From a bacterium (GTDB lineage: Bacteria > UBA8248), in contig JAQBZT010000211.1 of NCBI GenBank assembly GCA_027622355.1, positions 1 to 5,258 of the forward strand: a stretch of DNA of 5,258 bases, given 5' to 3'. Of the stretch, positions 1 through 4,812 are shown piece by piece. Each line of letters opens with the position of its first letter. Position 1 is the first letter of the stretch. Below the pieces are notes generated by a model. That model saw only the letters and a list, made by a program, of their open reading frames with translations. It was not told where the DNA came from and did no database searches. A program made the position numbers and the translations under genes.

Positions 1-413
1 GGGACGCCCTGGCCGTTGGCGTACATGAGGCCCAGGTTGAACTGGGCGATGGCATTGCCCTGCTTGGCGGCGAGGCGGTACCACCGCACAGCCTCGGCGT
101 AGTCCTGGGGCACGCCCTGGCCTTTCTCGTACATGAGGCCCAGGTTGGACTGGGCGCGGGCATCGCCCTGCTTGGCGGCGAGGCGGTACCACCGCACAGC
201 CTCGGCGTAGTCCTGGGGGACGCCCTGGCCTTTGGCGTACATGACGCCCAGGCTGAACTGGGCGATGGCATTGCCCTGTTGAGCCAAAGGCCGCCACTCG
301 CGCAGGGCGGTGGCATAGTCCTTGCGCTTGTAGGCAGCCACGCCCTCGTCGAACCCAGCCCAGGCGGGGGAGGCGAGGAGAACGAAGGTCAGGGCCAGCA
401 GGAGCCGTTTCAT
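1..413 (-). CDS. Secreted Sel1-repeat (TPR-like) protein, partial
   Basis: The ATG is at 413-411 and the frame stays open to the window edge, giving 137 codons with the C-terminus missing. Residues 1-19 (MKRLLLALTF...SPAWA) form a classical Sec signal peptide with an AWA cleavage site, so the product is probably periplasmic or exported. After a short helical segment (FDEGVAAYKRKDYATALREW) come 36-residue Sel1 repeats at about 49-84 and 85-120, with a third begun at 121. They share LGxMYxxGQGVPQDYAEAVRWYRLAAKQG. Sel1 repeats form alpha-solenoids that bind other proteins; no catalytic domain is seen and the partner is unknown. AGAGGA (complement of 421-426) lies 7 bases before the ATG. The repeats are nearly identical in DNA as well as protein, so copy number may vary between strains. 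Sel1 assignment is confident; specific function is not. Confidence 0.93.
   Translation of the reverse strand, partial: MKRLLLALTFVLLASPAWAGFDEGVAAYKRKDYATALREWRPLAQQGNAIAQFSLGVMYAKGQGVPQDYAEAVRWYRLAAKQGDARAQSNLGLMYEKGQGVPQDYAEAVRWYRLAAKQGNAIAQFNLGLMYANGQGV
3..228 (-). repeat. 108-bp tandem repeats encoding Sel1 units
   Basis: The same block recurs with a 108-base period: its GACGCCCTGG/CACGCCCTGG landmark is at 3-12, 111-120 and 219-228. Each block encodes one 36-residue Sel1 unit. Differences are confined to a few codons, for example NAIAQF versus DARAQS and YEKGQG versus YANGQG. This level of DNA identity points to recent internal duplication or gene conversion. Confidence 0.9.
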
Positions 414-464
414 GGAGGTGTCCTCTTCCGAGGGAGCCGCCAACGATCCAATTGGTGAACTGGA

Positions 465-470
465 ATTATA
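465..470 (-). promoter_or_regulatory. Candidate -10 box for the Sel1-repeat gene
   Basis: The minus strand reads TATAAT at 470-465, about 52 bases upstream of the Sel1 gene ATG, in a locally AT-rich stretch. There is no good TTGACA-like -35 at 16-18 bases spacing (GTGAGG is what falls there). This is therefore a plausible start region with a weak -35 or activator dependence. Confidence 0.4.
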
Positions 471-541
471 CTTTAACTTACTACTTTCCTCACGCGAGTA
501 TGTCCCAATCTTAGTTGAGAATTGCGGTGGTTTCGTCCCCT

Positions 542-591
542 GTGGTTGTCTGGAGTCGCCAGACGCCATCCGCCCAAAGGGGAGGAACCAC
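542..591. other. Possible structured element (three-way-junction-like)
   Basis: An outer stem GTGGTT (542-547) / AACCAC (586-591) encloses a perfect hairpin GTCTGG-AGTCG-CCAGAC (548-564). It also encloses a second, imperfect hairpin made from CCGCCC-AAA-GGGGAGG (570-585). Together these would fold as a compact three-stem structure. It matches no RNA family I recognise and could be on either strand. Sequence inspection alone cannot exclude chance. Confidence 0.25.
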
Positions 592-779
592 GCGATGGGG
601 ATTTTACAGCAGGCTGTGAGGCGCAGGAAGGGCCGCCGGATGGGTGAGCCCGTCCTGTCCAAAAGCCCAAATGAATCACAAATTCCCTGGTTGAGAGCCT
701 TTTGAGTTTTGTGCAGGGTATGGATGGAGCTTTTGCGGAGCGCAACGGCAAAGCGACGAAAGGCCTGAATTTAGGCCAG

Positions 780-803
780 AATTACTAATTCGCCATGCAC
801 AGG
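780..803 (-). repeat. Single end (half copy) of the 67-bp inverted-repeat element
   Basis: Read on the minus strand this is CCTGTGCATGGCGAATT followed by nnTAATT. It matches the left 24 bases of the intact copy at 4813 at 22 of 24 positions. Beyond it the sequence diverges from the element. Its outer CAGG edge abuts the broken istB reading frame, so it marks a rearrangement or insertion junction. Confidence 0.75.
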
Positions 804-973
804 ACGGGACCGAGGTGTTCGGCTCCGAGCGCCTGACCGGCGCGCTCCTGGACCGCCTCACACATCATGTCCACATCCTTGAGATGAACGGGGAGAGCTA
901 CCGGCTCAAGCAAAGCGAAAAACGGCACCGGAATAAACAGAAAGAGGCTCAGAAAACCGCTGAAATGGAGTGA
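804..973 (+). pseudogene. istB: istB 3' remnant (IS21-family transposition ATPase), truncated
   Basis: An open frame from about 803 to the TGA at 971-973 encodes some 56 residues: TEVFGSERLTGALLDRL, then THHVHILEMNGESYRLKQS and a basic tail. This is the characteristic C-terminus of IstB, the AAA+ helper ATPase of IS21-family elements, which is normally about 250 residues. The ATP-binding Walker A and B regions, the start codon and the partner istA are all missing, so it cannot be functional. The break falls where the short repeat end at 780-803 stops. The downstream hairpin and subterminal repeats are the remaining IS end. Family recognition rests on the VFG...LLDRL...HH...GESYRLK signature, read by eye. 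Confidence 0.85.
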
Positions 974-983
974 AAAAAGGACC

Positions 984-1011
984 AAGAAGGGGGCCCTCGG
1001 GCCCCCTTCTT
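984..1011 (+). terminator. Strong GC hairpin after the istB remnant
   Basis: AAGAAGGGGGCC and GGCCCCCTTCTT form a perfect 12-bp stem around a CTCG loop, 10 bases after the istB stop. The following tract (CTCATACC) is not a clean U-run, so intrinsic termination is plausible but not canonical. It would shield the downstream NHase promoter from read-through. Confidence 0.6.
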
Positions 1012-1021
1012 CTCATACCCG

Positions 1022-1113
1022 GTGGTACACTTTTACGCCGCCACGCCGGTACACTTTTAGGCTGCCCTTTACACACAGACGAGCCAGACCCCGAAAATCG
1101 GTGAACCAGGACA
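1022..1113 (+). mobile_element. Putative right end of an IS21-family element
   Basis: Two copies of GGTACACTTTTA lie at 1024-1035 and 1048-1059, 24 bases apart. IS21-family elements typically carry such repeated subterminal transposase sites outside istB. The tip is likely the ...GAACCAGGACA motif ending at 1113, because IS21 elements end in 5'-TG...CA-3'. Only this end is present; the left end and istA are absent. The exact boundary is an inference. Confidence 0.55.
1089..1113 (+). repeat. IS-end-like 25-bp motif, copy 1
   Basis: The motif has a GAAAATCG core followed by TGAACCAGGACA. It matches the copy at 5144-5168 at 22 of 25 positions and recurs more loosely at 3128-3152, all in the same orientation. 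This copy lies 144 bases before the NHase alpha start. Confidence 0.6.
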
Positions 1114-1206
1114 GAACACAGCGCCCGGAATGTTGCGCCAATGGCACGAAACCTGGGAACGGGCGGCCCTCGCCGCATAAATCCGGTAAAATGGGGCGAT
1201 TTGCTC

Positions 1207-1212
1207 TATAAT
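1207..1212 (+). promoter_or_regulatory. Candidate -10 box of the nitrile hydratase operon
   Basis: A perfect TATAAT lies 44 bases upstream of the alpha-subunit ATG, just downstream of the IS remnant. No convincing TTGACA sits 16-18 bases upstream, so the promoter may be weak or activator-dependent. No operator is evident. Confidence 0.45.
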
Positions 1213-1256
1213 ACAGTTATTGCACTTCACCTGAAATAATTGATGCGGAGGCATGT

Positions 1257-1883
1257 ATGAGCGGGCATACCCATGATGCGGGCACCGAACTTTCAGATAC
1301 CGAACTTCGGGTCCGGGCGCTCGAGTCATTGCTCACCGAAAAAGGCCTGGTGGAACCGGACGCTCTCAATGAACTCATCGACACCTACGAGACCAAGATC
1401 GGCCCCCGCAACGGGTTCAAGGTGGTCGCCCGCGCATGGACGGACCCCGATTTTAAAAAGCGGTTGCTCAAGGACGCCAATGCGGCCCTCGCCGAGATGG
1501 GCTACGAAGGGCGGCAAGGCGAAACCATGGTGGTGCTGGAGAACACGCCCGAGATTCACAACATGGTGGTTTGCACCCTTTGCTCGTGCTATCCGTGGCC
1601 GGTGCTGGGCCTTCCTCCCGTCTGGTATAAATCGTTCCCCTACCGTTCCCGCGCGGTGATCGATCCCCGCGGTGTTTTAAAAGAGTTCGGCCTCGAGATC
1701 GACGAGGACGTCGAGGTTCGCGTATGGGACAGCACCTCGGAGGTGCGGTTTATCGTTCTGCCCGAACGTCCGCCCGGAACCGAGGGCATGAGCGAAAAGG
1801 AGCTGGCCGGGATTGTCAATCGCAACTCCCTGATCGGAACGGCTATGGTCCAGGCCCCGAGCGCGACAGGAGATCAATCATGA
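1257..1883 (+). CDS. Cobalt-type nitrile hydratase alpha subunit
   Basis: This 208-residue protein is the metal-binding subunit of nitrile hydratase, which adds water to a nitrile to give an amide in the cytoplasm. The signature VCTLCSCYPWP holds the claw ligands Cys106, Cys109 and Cys111; in this family the latter two are oxidised to sulfinic and sulfenic acid. Thr at the second motif position (CTLCSC rather than CSLCSC) indicates the cobalt type. LGLPPVWYKSFPYRSRAV follows, and the C-terminal part (VRVWDSTSEVRFIVLPERPPGT) is also typical, with full family length. GGAGG (1247-1251) lies 5 bases before the ATG. The stop overlaps the next gene by 4 bases (ATGA). The gamma subunit of thiocyanate hydrolase is homologous, and because beta is split here that function cannot be excluded. 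Subunit identity is very secure; substrate is not. Confidence 0.95.
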   Translation: MSGHTHDAGTELSDTELRVRALESLLTEKGLVEPDALNELIDTYETKIGPRNGFKVVARAWTDPDFKKRLLKDANAALAEMGYEGRQGETMVVLENTPEIHNMVVCTLCSCYPWPVLGLPPVWYKSFPYRSRAVIDPRGVLKEFGLEIDEDVEVRVWDSTSEVRFIVLPERPPGTEGMSEKELAGIVNRNSLIGTAMVQAPSATGDQS

Positions 1884-2191
1884 ACGGCGTACACGATATG
1901 GGCGGCATGCACGGGATGGGTCCCATCGTCCTCGAGGAGGACGAGCCCGTTTTCCACGCGGAGTGGGAGCGGCGCATATTCGCCCTCTCGCGCGCGATGG
2001 GTGTATGGGAGCGGTGGAACATCGATATGGCCCGCCACGCGCGCGAGCGTATCCCGCCCGCCCGTTACCTGGCGTCGAGTTATTATGAGCGATTTTTACT
2101 CAGCCTCGAGACCCTGTTGGTGGAACAGGACTTCCTGACGCGTGAGGAAATCGAAGAGCGTGTGGCCGAGCTTGCAAAGGAGGATGCCTGA
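1880..2191 (+). CDS. Nitrile hydratase beta subunit, N-terminal half as a separate protein
   Basis: The product has 103 residues and begins MNGVHDMGGMHGMGP, the hallmark N-terminus of NHase beta, followed by EPVFHAEWERRIFAL. RIPPARYLASSYYERFLLSLE and a charged C-terminal helix (LTREEIEERVAELAKEDA) come next. Arg52 (in IDMARHARER) aligns with the beta Arg that contacts the oxidised cysteines in characterised enzymes. The protein stops where a normal ~220-residue beta subunit would run through a linker into its C-terminal domain, which is supplied by the next gene. The start overlaps the alpha stop as ATGA; AGGAGA (1868-1873) is the ribosome site. A longer open frame beginning at 1724 overlaps alpha and is rejected. 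Split beta chains are known in thiocyanate hydrolase and toyocamycin nitrile hydratase. Confidence 0.92.
   Translation: MNGVHDMGGMHGMGPIVLEEDEPVFHAEWERRIFALSRAMGVWERWNIDMARHARERIPPARYLASSYYERFLLSLETLLVEQDFLTREEIEERVAELAKEDA
2177..2183 (+). promoter_or_regulatory. Strong Shine-Dalgarno defining the split beta C-terminal gene
   Basis: AAGGAGG lies inside the last codons of the beta N-terminal gene, 7 bases before the ATG at 2191. With the TGATG stop/start overlap it shows the C-terminal half has its own designed start. This argues against a chance frameshift in a fused beta gene. Confidence 0.8.
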
Positions 2192-2541
2192 TGCCTTTGC
2201 TCACCAAAGACATGGTGCCGAATATCCTGAAGCTGGGGGGAAGTTTTCAGGTGGACGTAAACATTCCGCCCAAGTTCTCGCCCGGCGATCGCATTCGGGC
2301 CCGCGATATCAATCCTGAAGGACATACCCGCCTTCCGCGCTTCGCCCGCGGCCGGCAAGGGGTGATCGATAAAGACTATGGTGTTTTCGTCTTCCCCGAC
2401 ACCCTCGCCCGGGGCGAGGGGAAGAAGCCCCAGCACCTCTACAGCGTCCGCTTTATGGCCCGTGAACTCTGGGGACCCGAGGCAGGGGCCCGGGATTCCG
2501 TTTATCTCGACTTGTGGGACGATTACATGGACCCCGCATGA
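2191..2541 (+). CDS. Nitrile hydratase beta subunit, C-terminal half as a separate protein
   Basis: The product has 116 residues and matches the C-terminal SH3-like domain of NHase beta. Its landmarks are PPKFSPGDRIRARDINPEGHTRLPRFARGRQGVID, split in reading as PPKFSPGDRIRAR (27-39) and GHTRLPRFARGRQGVI (44-59). FVFPDT, the QHLYSVRF motif (81-88), ELWGPEA and a closing SVYLDLWDDYM follow. Arg47 in GHTR is the likely counterpart of the second conserved beta Arg that contacts the oxidised cysteine cluster. The first ~20 residues (LLTKDMVPNILKLGGSF) resemble the segment just after the linker in fused beta chains, so the split falls in the linker with no domain lost. The ATG overlaps the previous stop by one base and is preceded by AAGGAGG. 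It presumably assembles with the two preceding products into one heteromer. Confidence 0.92.
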   Translation: MPLLTKDMVPNILKLGGSFQVDVNIPPKFSPGDRIRARDINPEGHTRLPRFARGRQGVIDKDYGVFVFPDTLARGEGKKPQHLYSVRFMARELWGPEAGARDSVYLDLWDDYMDPA

Positions 2542-2576
2542 GGGCCCAACAAATAAGTCTATGAGTGAGATTGGCG

Positions 2577-2945
2577 ATGAATGATCCGAAGGATTTTGAT
2601 GCGCTTCCCTTATTGCCGCGGGATGAAGAGGGACCCGTATTCCGCGAGCCCTGGGAGGCGCAGGCCTTCTCCATGACTTTGATGCTCCACCAGCAAGGCC
2701 ATTTTACCTGGAAAGAGTGGGCGGAATGCCTGGGTGCAGAGATCGCGGCGGCCAAAGAGCGGGGAGACCCCGACCTGGGGGATACTTACTACCTGCATTG
2801 GCTTGCCGCTTTCGAGAAAATAGTTGCCAAAAAGGGTTTTGTGGGAGCCGATTCCCTCCACCGCCGGAAAAAAGAGTGGGATGCCGCCGCCCGGGCGACC
2901 CCTCACGGCCAACCCATATTGCTCAGGCAGGAAAAAGAGCGGTAG
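2577..2945 (+). CDS. Nitrile hydratase activator / accessory protein
   Basis: This 122-residue protein belongs to the small NHase accessory family (P14K/NhlE-like), which is homologous to the beta N-terminal domain. It helps deliver cobalt to, and oxidise, the alpha subunit. Visible family motifs are EGPVFREPWEAQAFSM (18-33), GHFTWKEWAE (41-50), DTYYLHWLAAFEKIVAKKG (69-87), and the ending ATPHGQPILL. It lies 35 bases after the beta C-terminal stop, so probably in the same transcript. ATG at 2577 is preferred. GTG at 2565 is in frame but has no ribosome site, and ATG at 2561 opens only a 7-codon frame (MSEIGDE) that overlaps this start and might couple translation. The Shine-Dalgarno sequence is weak (GTGAGA). 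The stop codon abuts GGGAATTTGCC, a fragment shared with the 67-bp element. Confidence 0.88.
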   Translation: MNDPKDFDALPLLPRDEEGPVFREPWEAQAFSMTLMLHQQGHFTWKEWAECLGAEIAAAKERGDPDLGDTYYLHWLAAFEKIVAKKGFVGADSLHRRKKEWDAAARATPHGQPILLRQEKER

Positions 2946-2955
2946 GGAATTTGCC
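2945..2955 (+). repeat. Short fragment of the 67-bp element at the operon end
   Basis: GGGAATTTGCC here is identical to 3033-3043, the right arm of the intact element 88 bases downstream. It begins on the last base of the activator stop codon. At 11 bases it may be a degenerate older copy or coincidence. Confidence 0.3.
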
Positions 2956-2985
2956 GGGCACGCCTTTGCTCCGCAAAAAATAGGA

Positions 2986-3052
2986 CCTGTCCATGGCGAA
3001 TTGATAATTAGGCAGCAATTTGGTGGCTAGTTGGGAATTTGCCACACACAGG
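2986..3052 (+). mobile_element. 67-bp MITE-like inverted-repeat element, copy 1
   Basis: The element is bounded by CCTG...CAGG. Its arms CCTGTCCATGGCGAATT and AATTTGCCACACACAGG pair at 13 of 17 positions. It has the same length as the copy at 4813-4879 and is identical to it at 57 of 67 positions (85%) by direct count, including a central AATTTGGTGGCT. It lies 40 bases after the NHase operon, between convergent gene sets, and carries no gene. No target-site duplication is obvious. Confidence 0.85.
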
Positions 3053-3127
3053 ACGGAGTCGCTATTGTCGGACTTCGGGGGCTATCATAAATACTGCATA
3101 TTCAAGAATTTCCTGACGGACGGCTCC

Positions 3128-3152
3128 AACAAAAAATCGCTGGACCAGGACA
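3128..3152 (+). repeat. IS-end-like 25-bp motif, copy 2
   Basis: AAAATCGCTGGACCAGGACA ends this stretch and matches the copy at 5144-5168 at 20 of 25 positions, in the same orientation. It ends three bases from the hydrolase stop codon, so that gene's 3' boundary may also be a mobile-element junction. Confidence 0.5.
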
Positions 3153-3155
3153 GCC

Positions 3156-3941
3156 CTACCACCTGCGCGGGTGATCCTCCGGCAGAGGAGAGCCGAAAGG
3201 ACCCGTTCCTGTATTTTGCCGGACATAAGCGATCCGATTGTGCCCCGGCTGGAATTTTCCGTTCAGAGCGTCCCGGAGCCAATCCACCGCCATCGGGTTC
3301 AAGTCCGATCCTCCCAGGCCCTTCATGCCCCACACCCGGTGAAATTCATTTTCCAATATCCAGAGTTCCTTGGGACTTTCCAGTTCCTCGAAAAATGAAA
3401 AAGCGTCCTCCACCGGGGTCAGCGGATCGAATTCTCCCGCCGTCATCAAAACCGGACACGCGATCCGGTCTCCATAGCCCTTTAATGTCATACGCTTGGC
3501 CATCTCGTCGAAGGCGTCTTCGTCCGTCATGCCGGCCATATACATGAATATCTGCTTGAAGCGCGGCGAAGCCACATCGAAGATGAAGTTTTTATCGGCG
3601 AAATTGGCACTTCCGGCGGCACAGGCGGAAACCCTGGAGTCGTAAGCCGCCGTCCTCGGCGCCCAAAACGAGCCCATGCTAATCCCGAACACCCCGATTT
3701 TCTCGCTGTCGATTTCGGGGCGGGAACAGAGATAGTCGATCACCGTGCTGGCCGCCTTTTCGTAGTTGTCCGCCGTGACCCTGATTTTACGGATATTCGA
3801 CATCCCCTGCCCCGGCCCGTCCATCGCGCAGGCGTGCATCCCCCTCCGGAGCATATCGTTTTGAACCACATAGGGATAAAACTCCTTGGTTTGATCCATC
3901 CCCGGGATATAAAGAACGCAAGGGGCCGGACGCCTGCCCAT
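3156..3941 (-). CDS. Alpha/beta hydrolase lacking its N-terminal region (probable truncated gene)
   Basis: From the ATG at 3941-3939 the product has 261 residues and contains a complete alpha/beta-hydrolase core. It has an oxyanion-hole strand CVLYIPGMDQTKE (8-20), DGPGQG, the nucleophile elbow GISMG with Ser88, the acid Asp172 in TAGEFDPLTP, and the base His201 in NEFHRVWG. The closest family by eye is the FrsA / 2,6-dihydroxypseudooxynicotine-hydrolase-like group. Its members carry an N-terminal helical segment of over 100 residues before the HGxDxTKE strand. That segment is absent: upstream codons in this frame read through a 37-bp repeat and then shadow the NIPSNAP gene. The ATG lies in the repeat, directly after a perfect 8-bp hairpin, with no Shine-Dalgarno. 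Either this is a 5'-truncated pseudogene or it is weakly re-expressed. The last ~30 residues are unremarkable. Confidence 0.75.
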   Translation of the reverse strand: MGRRPAPCVLYIPGMDQTKEFYPYVVQNDMLRRGMHACAMDGPGQGMSNIRKIRVTADNYEKAASTVIDYLCSRPEIDSEKIGVFGISMGSFWAPRTAAYDSRVSACAAGSANFADKNFIFDVASPRFKQIFMYMAGMTDEDAFDEMAKRMTLKGYGDRIACPVLMTAGEFDPLTPVEDAFSFFEELESPKELWILENEFHRVWGMKGLGGSDLNPMAVDWLRDALNGKFQPGHNRIAYVRQNTGTGPFGSPLPEDHPRRW

Positions 3942-3969
3942 GGCGAATTGATAATTCGCCACCCACAGG
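3933..3969 (+). mobile_element. 37-bp internally deleted copy of the inverted-repeat element
   Basis: This copy has the same CCTG...CAGG ends and arms as the 67-bp copies, but the middle 30 bases are missing. The join falls at AATT, which is present on both sides of the lost segment. Within it, GGCGAATT-GAT-AATTCGCC (3942-3960) is a perfect 8-bp stem with a 3-base loop. It sits at the hydrolase gene's 5' boundary, 34 bases after the NIPSNAP stop. Confidence 0.8.
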
Positions 3970-4003
3970 CAAGACCGGGGCGGCAGGCGCGGCGGGACCG
4001 ATC

Positions 4004-4633
4004 TCAGCGCATCGGCGAGTAGTCCACGGGATACCATATTTCGGATTTTCGGGACCTGAGGTAGGGGTTCGAGCAATCCCGCCAGCCAGCGAGCTGGCCG
4101 GCGGCCGCATCCACCTCGGCCCACTGGTTCAGGTTGCGGTAGGGCCAGATGTGCAAAAACTCGTTCAGGATGCCCGAGGCGAACTCGCTCGCCGGGTTCG
4201 CGAAGGCCGCGGCGAGGGGCGAGAGTTTTTCTCTTTCGGGAAGATGCTTGGCCCAGGCGGCGCCGAGTTTTCCCATGGTGCCGGTCTGAAAGGTGTCGCT
4301 CCTCACCTCGTAGACGCTGCCCATGGCGCCGGTGCGGGGCGACGGGCAAAAAGATGCGGCTGCCATCAGCCGGGTCTGCTGATACAGTATTTTCTCGGCC
4401 TTTAAGGGCGGCCACCAGGATGAGGACTGCGCTTTATCGCGCACACTTTCGCGGTGGGCGGAATTTTCGTACTCCCAGATATGAAATATACGGTCCAGCT
4501 CGCCGATGGCCGAGCGGAAAAAGCAGATCAGCCGGGAGAGCTTCACTCGCTCCTCGATAATGTTCCCGAAACCCTCCACCGCCTCATCAAGGCTCCCCTG
4601 CGTGAACGTATAAGCCCGCACTTCGTAAAGCAT
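4004..4633 (-). CDS. NIPSNAP family protein with two tandem NIPSNAP domains
   Basis: This 209-residue protein is made of two related ferredoxin-like (dimeric alpha/beta barrel) NIPSNAP units. Unit 1, about residues 1-95, has YEVRAYTF (3-10) and HIWEYEN (51-57). Unit 2, about 106-209, has YEVRSDTF (108-115) and HIWPYRN (161-167). The ending SEIWYPVDYSPMR resembles the usual C-terminus, so the protein looks complete. There is no signal peptide or membrane segment. NIPSNAP proteins in bacteria are poorly characterised and often lie beside catabolic enzymes; no reaction can be assigned. GAGGAG (complement of 4644-4649) lies 10 bases before the ATG. The truncated hydrolase follows on the same strand after 62 bases, so the two were probably co-transcribed. 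An overlapping frame on this strand up to 4415 is a shadow joined to the hydrolase frame. Confidence 0.9.
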   Translation of the reverse strand: MLYEVRAYTFTQGSLDEAVEGFGNIIEERVKLSRLICFFRSAIGELDRIFHIWEYENSAHRESVRDKAQSSSWWPPLKAEKILYQQTRLMAAASFCPSPRTGAMGSVYEVRSDTFQTGTMGKLGAAWAKHLPEREKLSPLAAAFANPASEFASGILNEFLHIWPYRNLNQWAEVDAAAGQLAGWRDCSNPYLRSRKSEIWYPVDYSPMR

Positions 4634-4674
4634 TTGCGATTGGCTCCTCTATCGGACGGGGCGGCGAGTCGCTG

Positions 4675-4712
4675 CCCGGAATCATGAAAACATCGTCGTA
4701 CCCGGAATGATG
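4675..4712 (-). promoter_or_regulatory. Direct repeats upstream of the NIPSNAP gene
   Basis: On the minus strand, CATCATTCCGGG (4712-4701) and CATGATTCCGGG (4686-4675) match at 11 of 12 positions and are 26 bases apart, about 2.5 helical turns. They lie 42-79 bases upstream of the ATG. They could be a regulator binding site; no clear -35/-10 pair was found nearby. Confidence 0.3.
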
Positions 4713-4812
4713 CAGCAATGCTCTCCCTTTTTTAAATTTCGATCAATTCGCCTTCCTCGGGCGGCGCATCTCACAGGGATGGCCATCAAGTGCGCTGAAA
4801 TATCCCTCTGAT

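Larger units (their letters stand above)
414..779. other. Intergenic stretch without a convincing gene
   Basis: The open frames here have no recognisable protein content and no supported start. The region contains the Sel1 gene leader and promoter, a possible nested stem structure at 542-591, and an imperfect palindrome GGCCTGAATTTAGGCC at 762-777. I see no tRNA or known riboswitch. Confidence 0.6.

Noticed and set aside
412..705. 97-residue plus-strand open frame
   Set aside because: It starts inside the Sel1 gene's start region on the opposite strand, has no family resemblance, and runs through a promoter and structured non-coding DNA.
1724..1879. Longer start for the beta N-terminal gene
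   Set aside because: The extension is the alpha gene read in another frame. The MNGVHDMGG start at 1880 is the conserved family N-terminus and has the ATGA overlap.
2191..2191. Beta split as a sequencing frameshift
   Set aside because: The C-terminal gene has its own strong Shine-Dalgarno at 7-base spacing and a one-base stop/start overlap, which is unlikely from a random indel. It remains formally testable.
2945..3155. CRISPR array or attachment site
   Set aside because: Repeats are inverted and dispersed, not regularly spaced direct repeats, and there is no integrase or tRNA gene nearby.
3020..3547. 175-residue plus-strand open frame
   Set aside because: It is Pro/Ser/Arg-rich and lies antisense to the hydrolase, which has clear catalytic motifs; it is a shadow frame.
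3942..4415. Upstream extension of the hydrolase frame to give 419 residues
   Set aside because: These codons overlap the NIPSNAP gene out of frame and give an Arg/Pro-rich sequence with no hydrolase character.
4745..4776. AATTCGCC...CACAGG as another element copy
   Set aside because: The two words are too far apart and the sequence between them does not match the element arms; probably coincidence.
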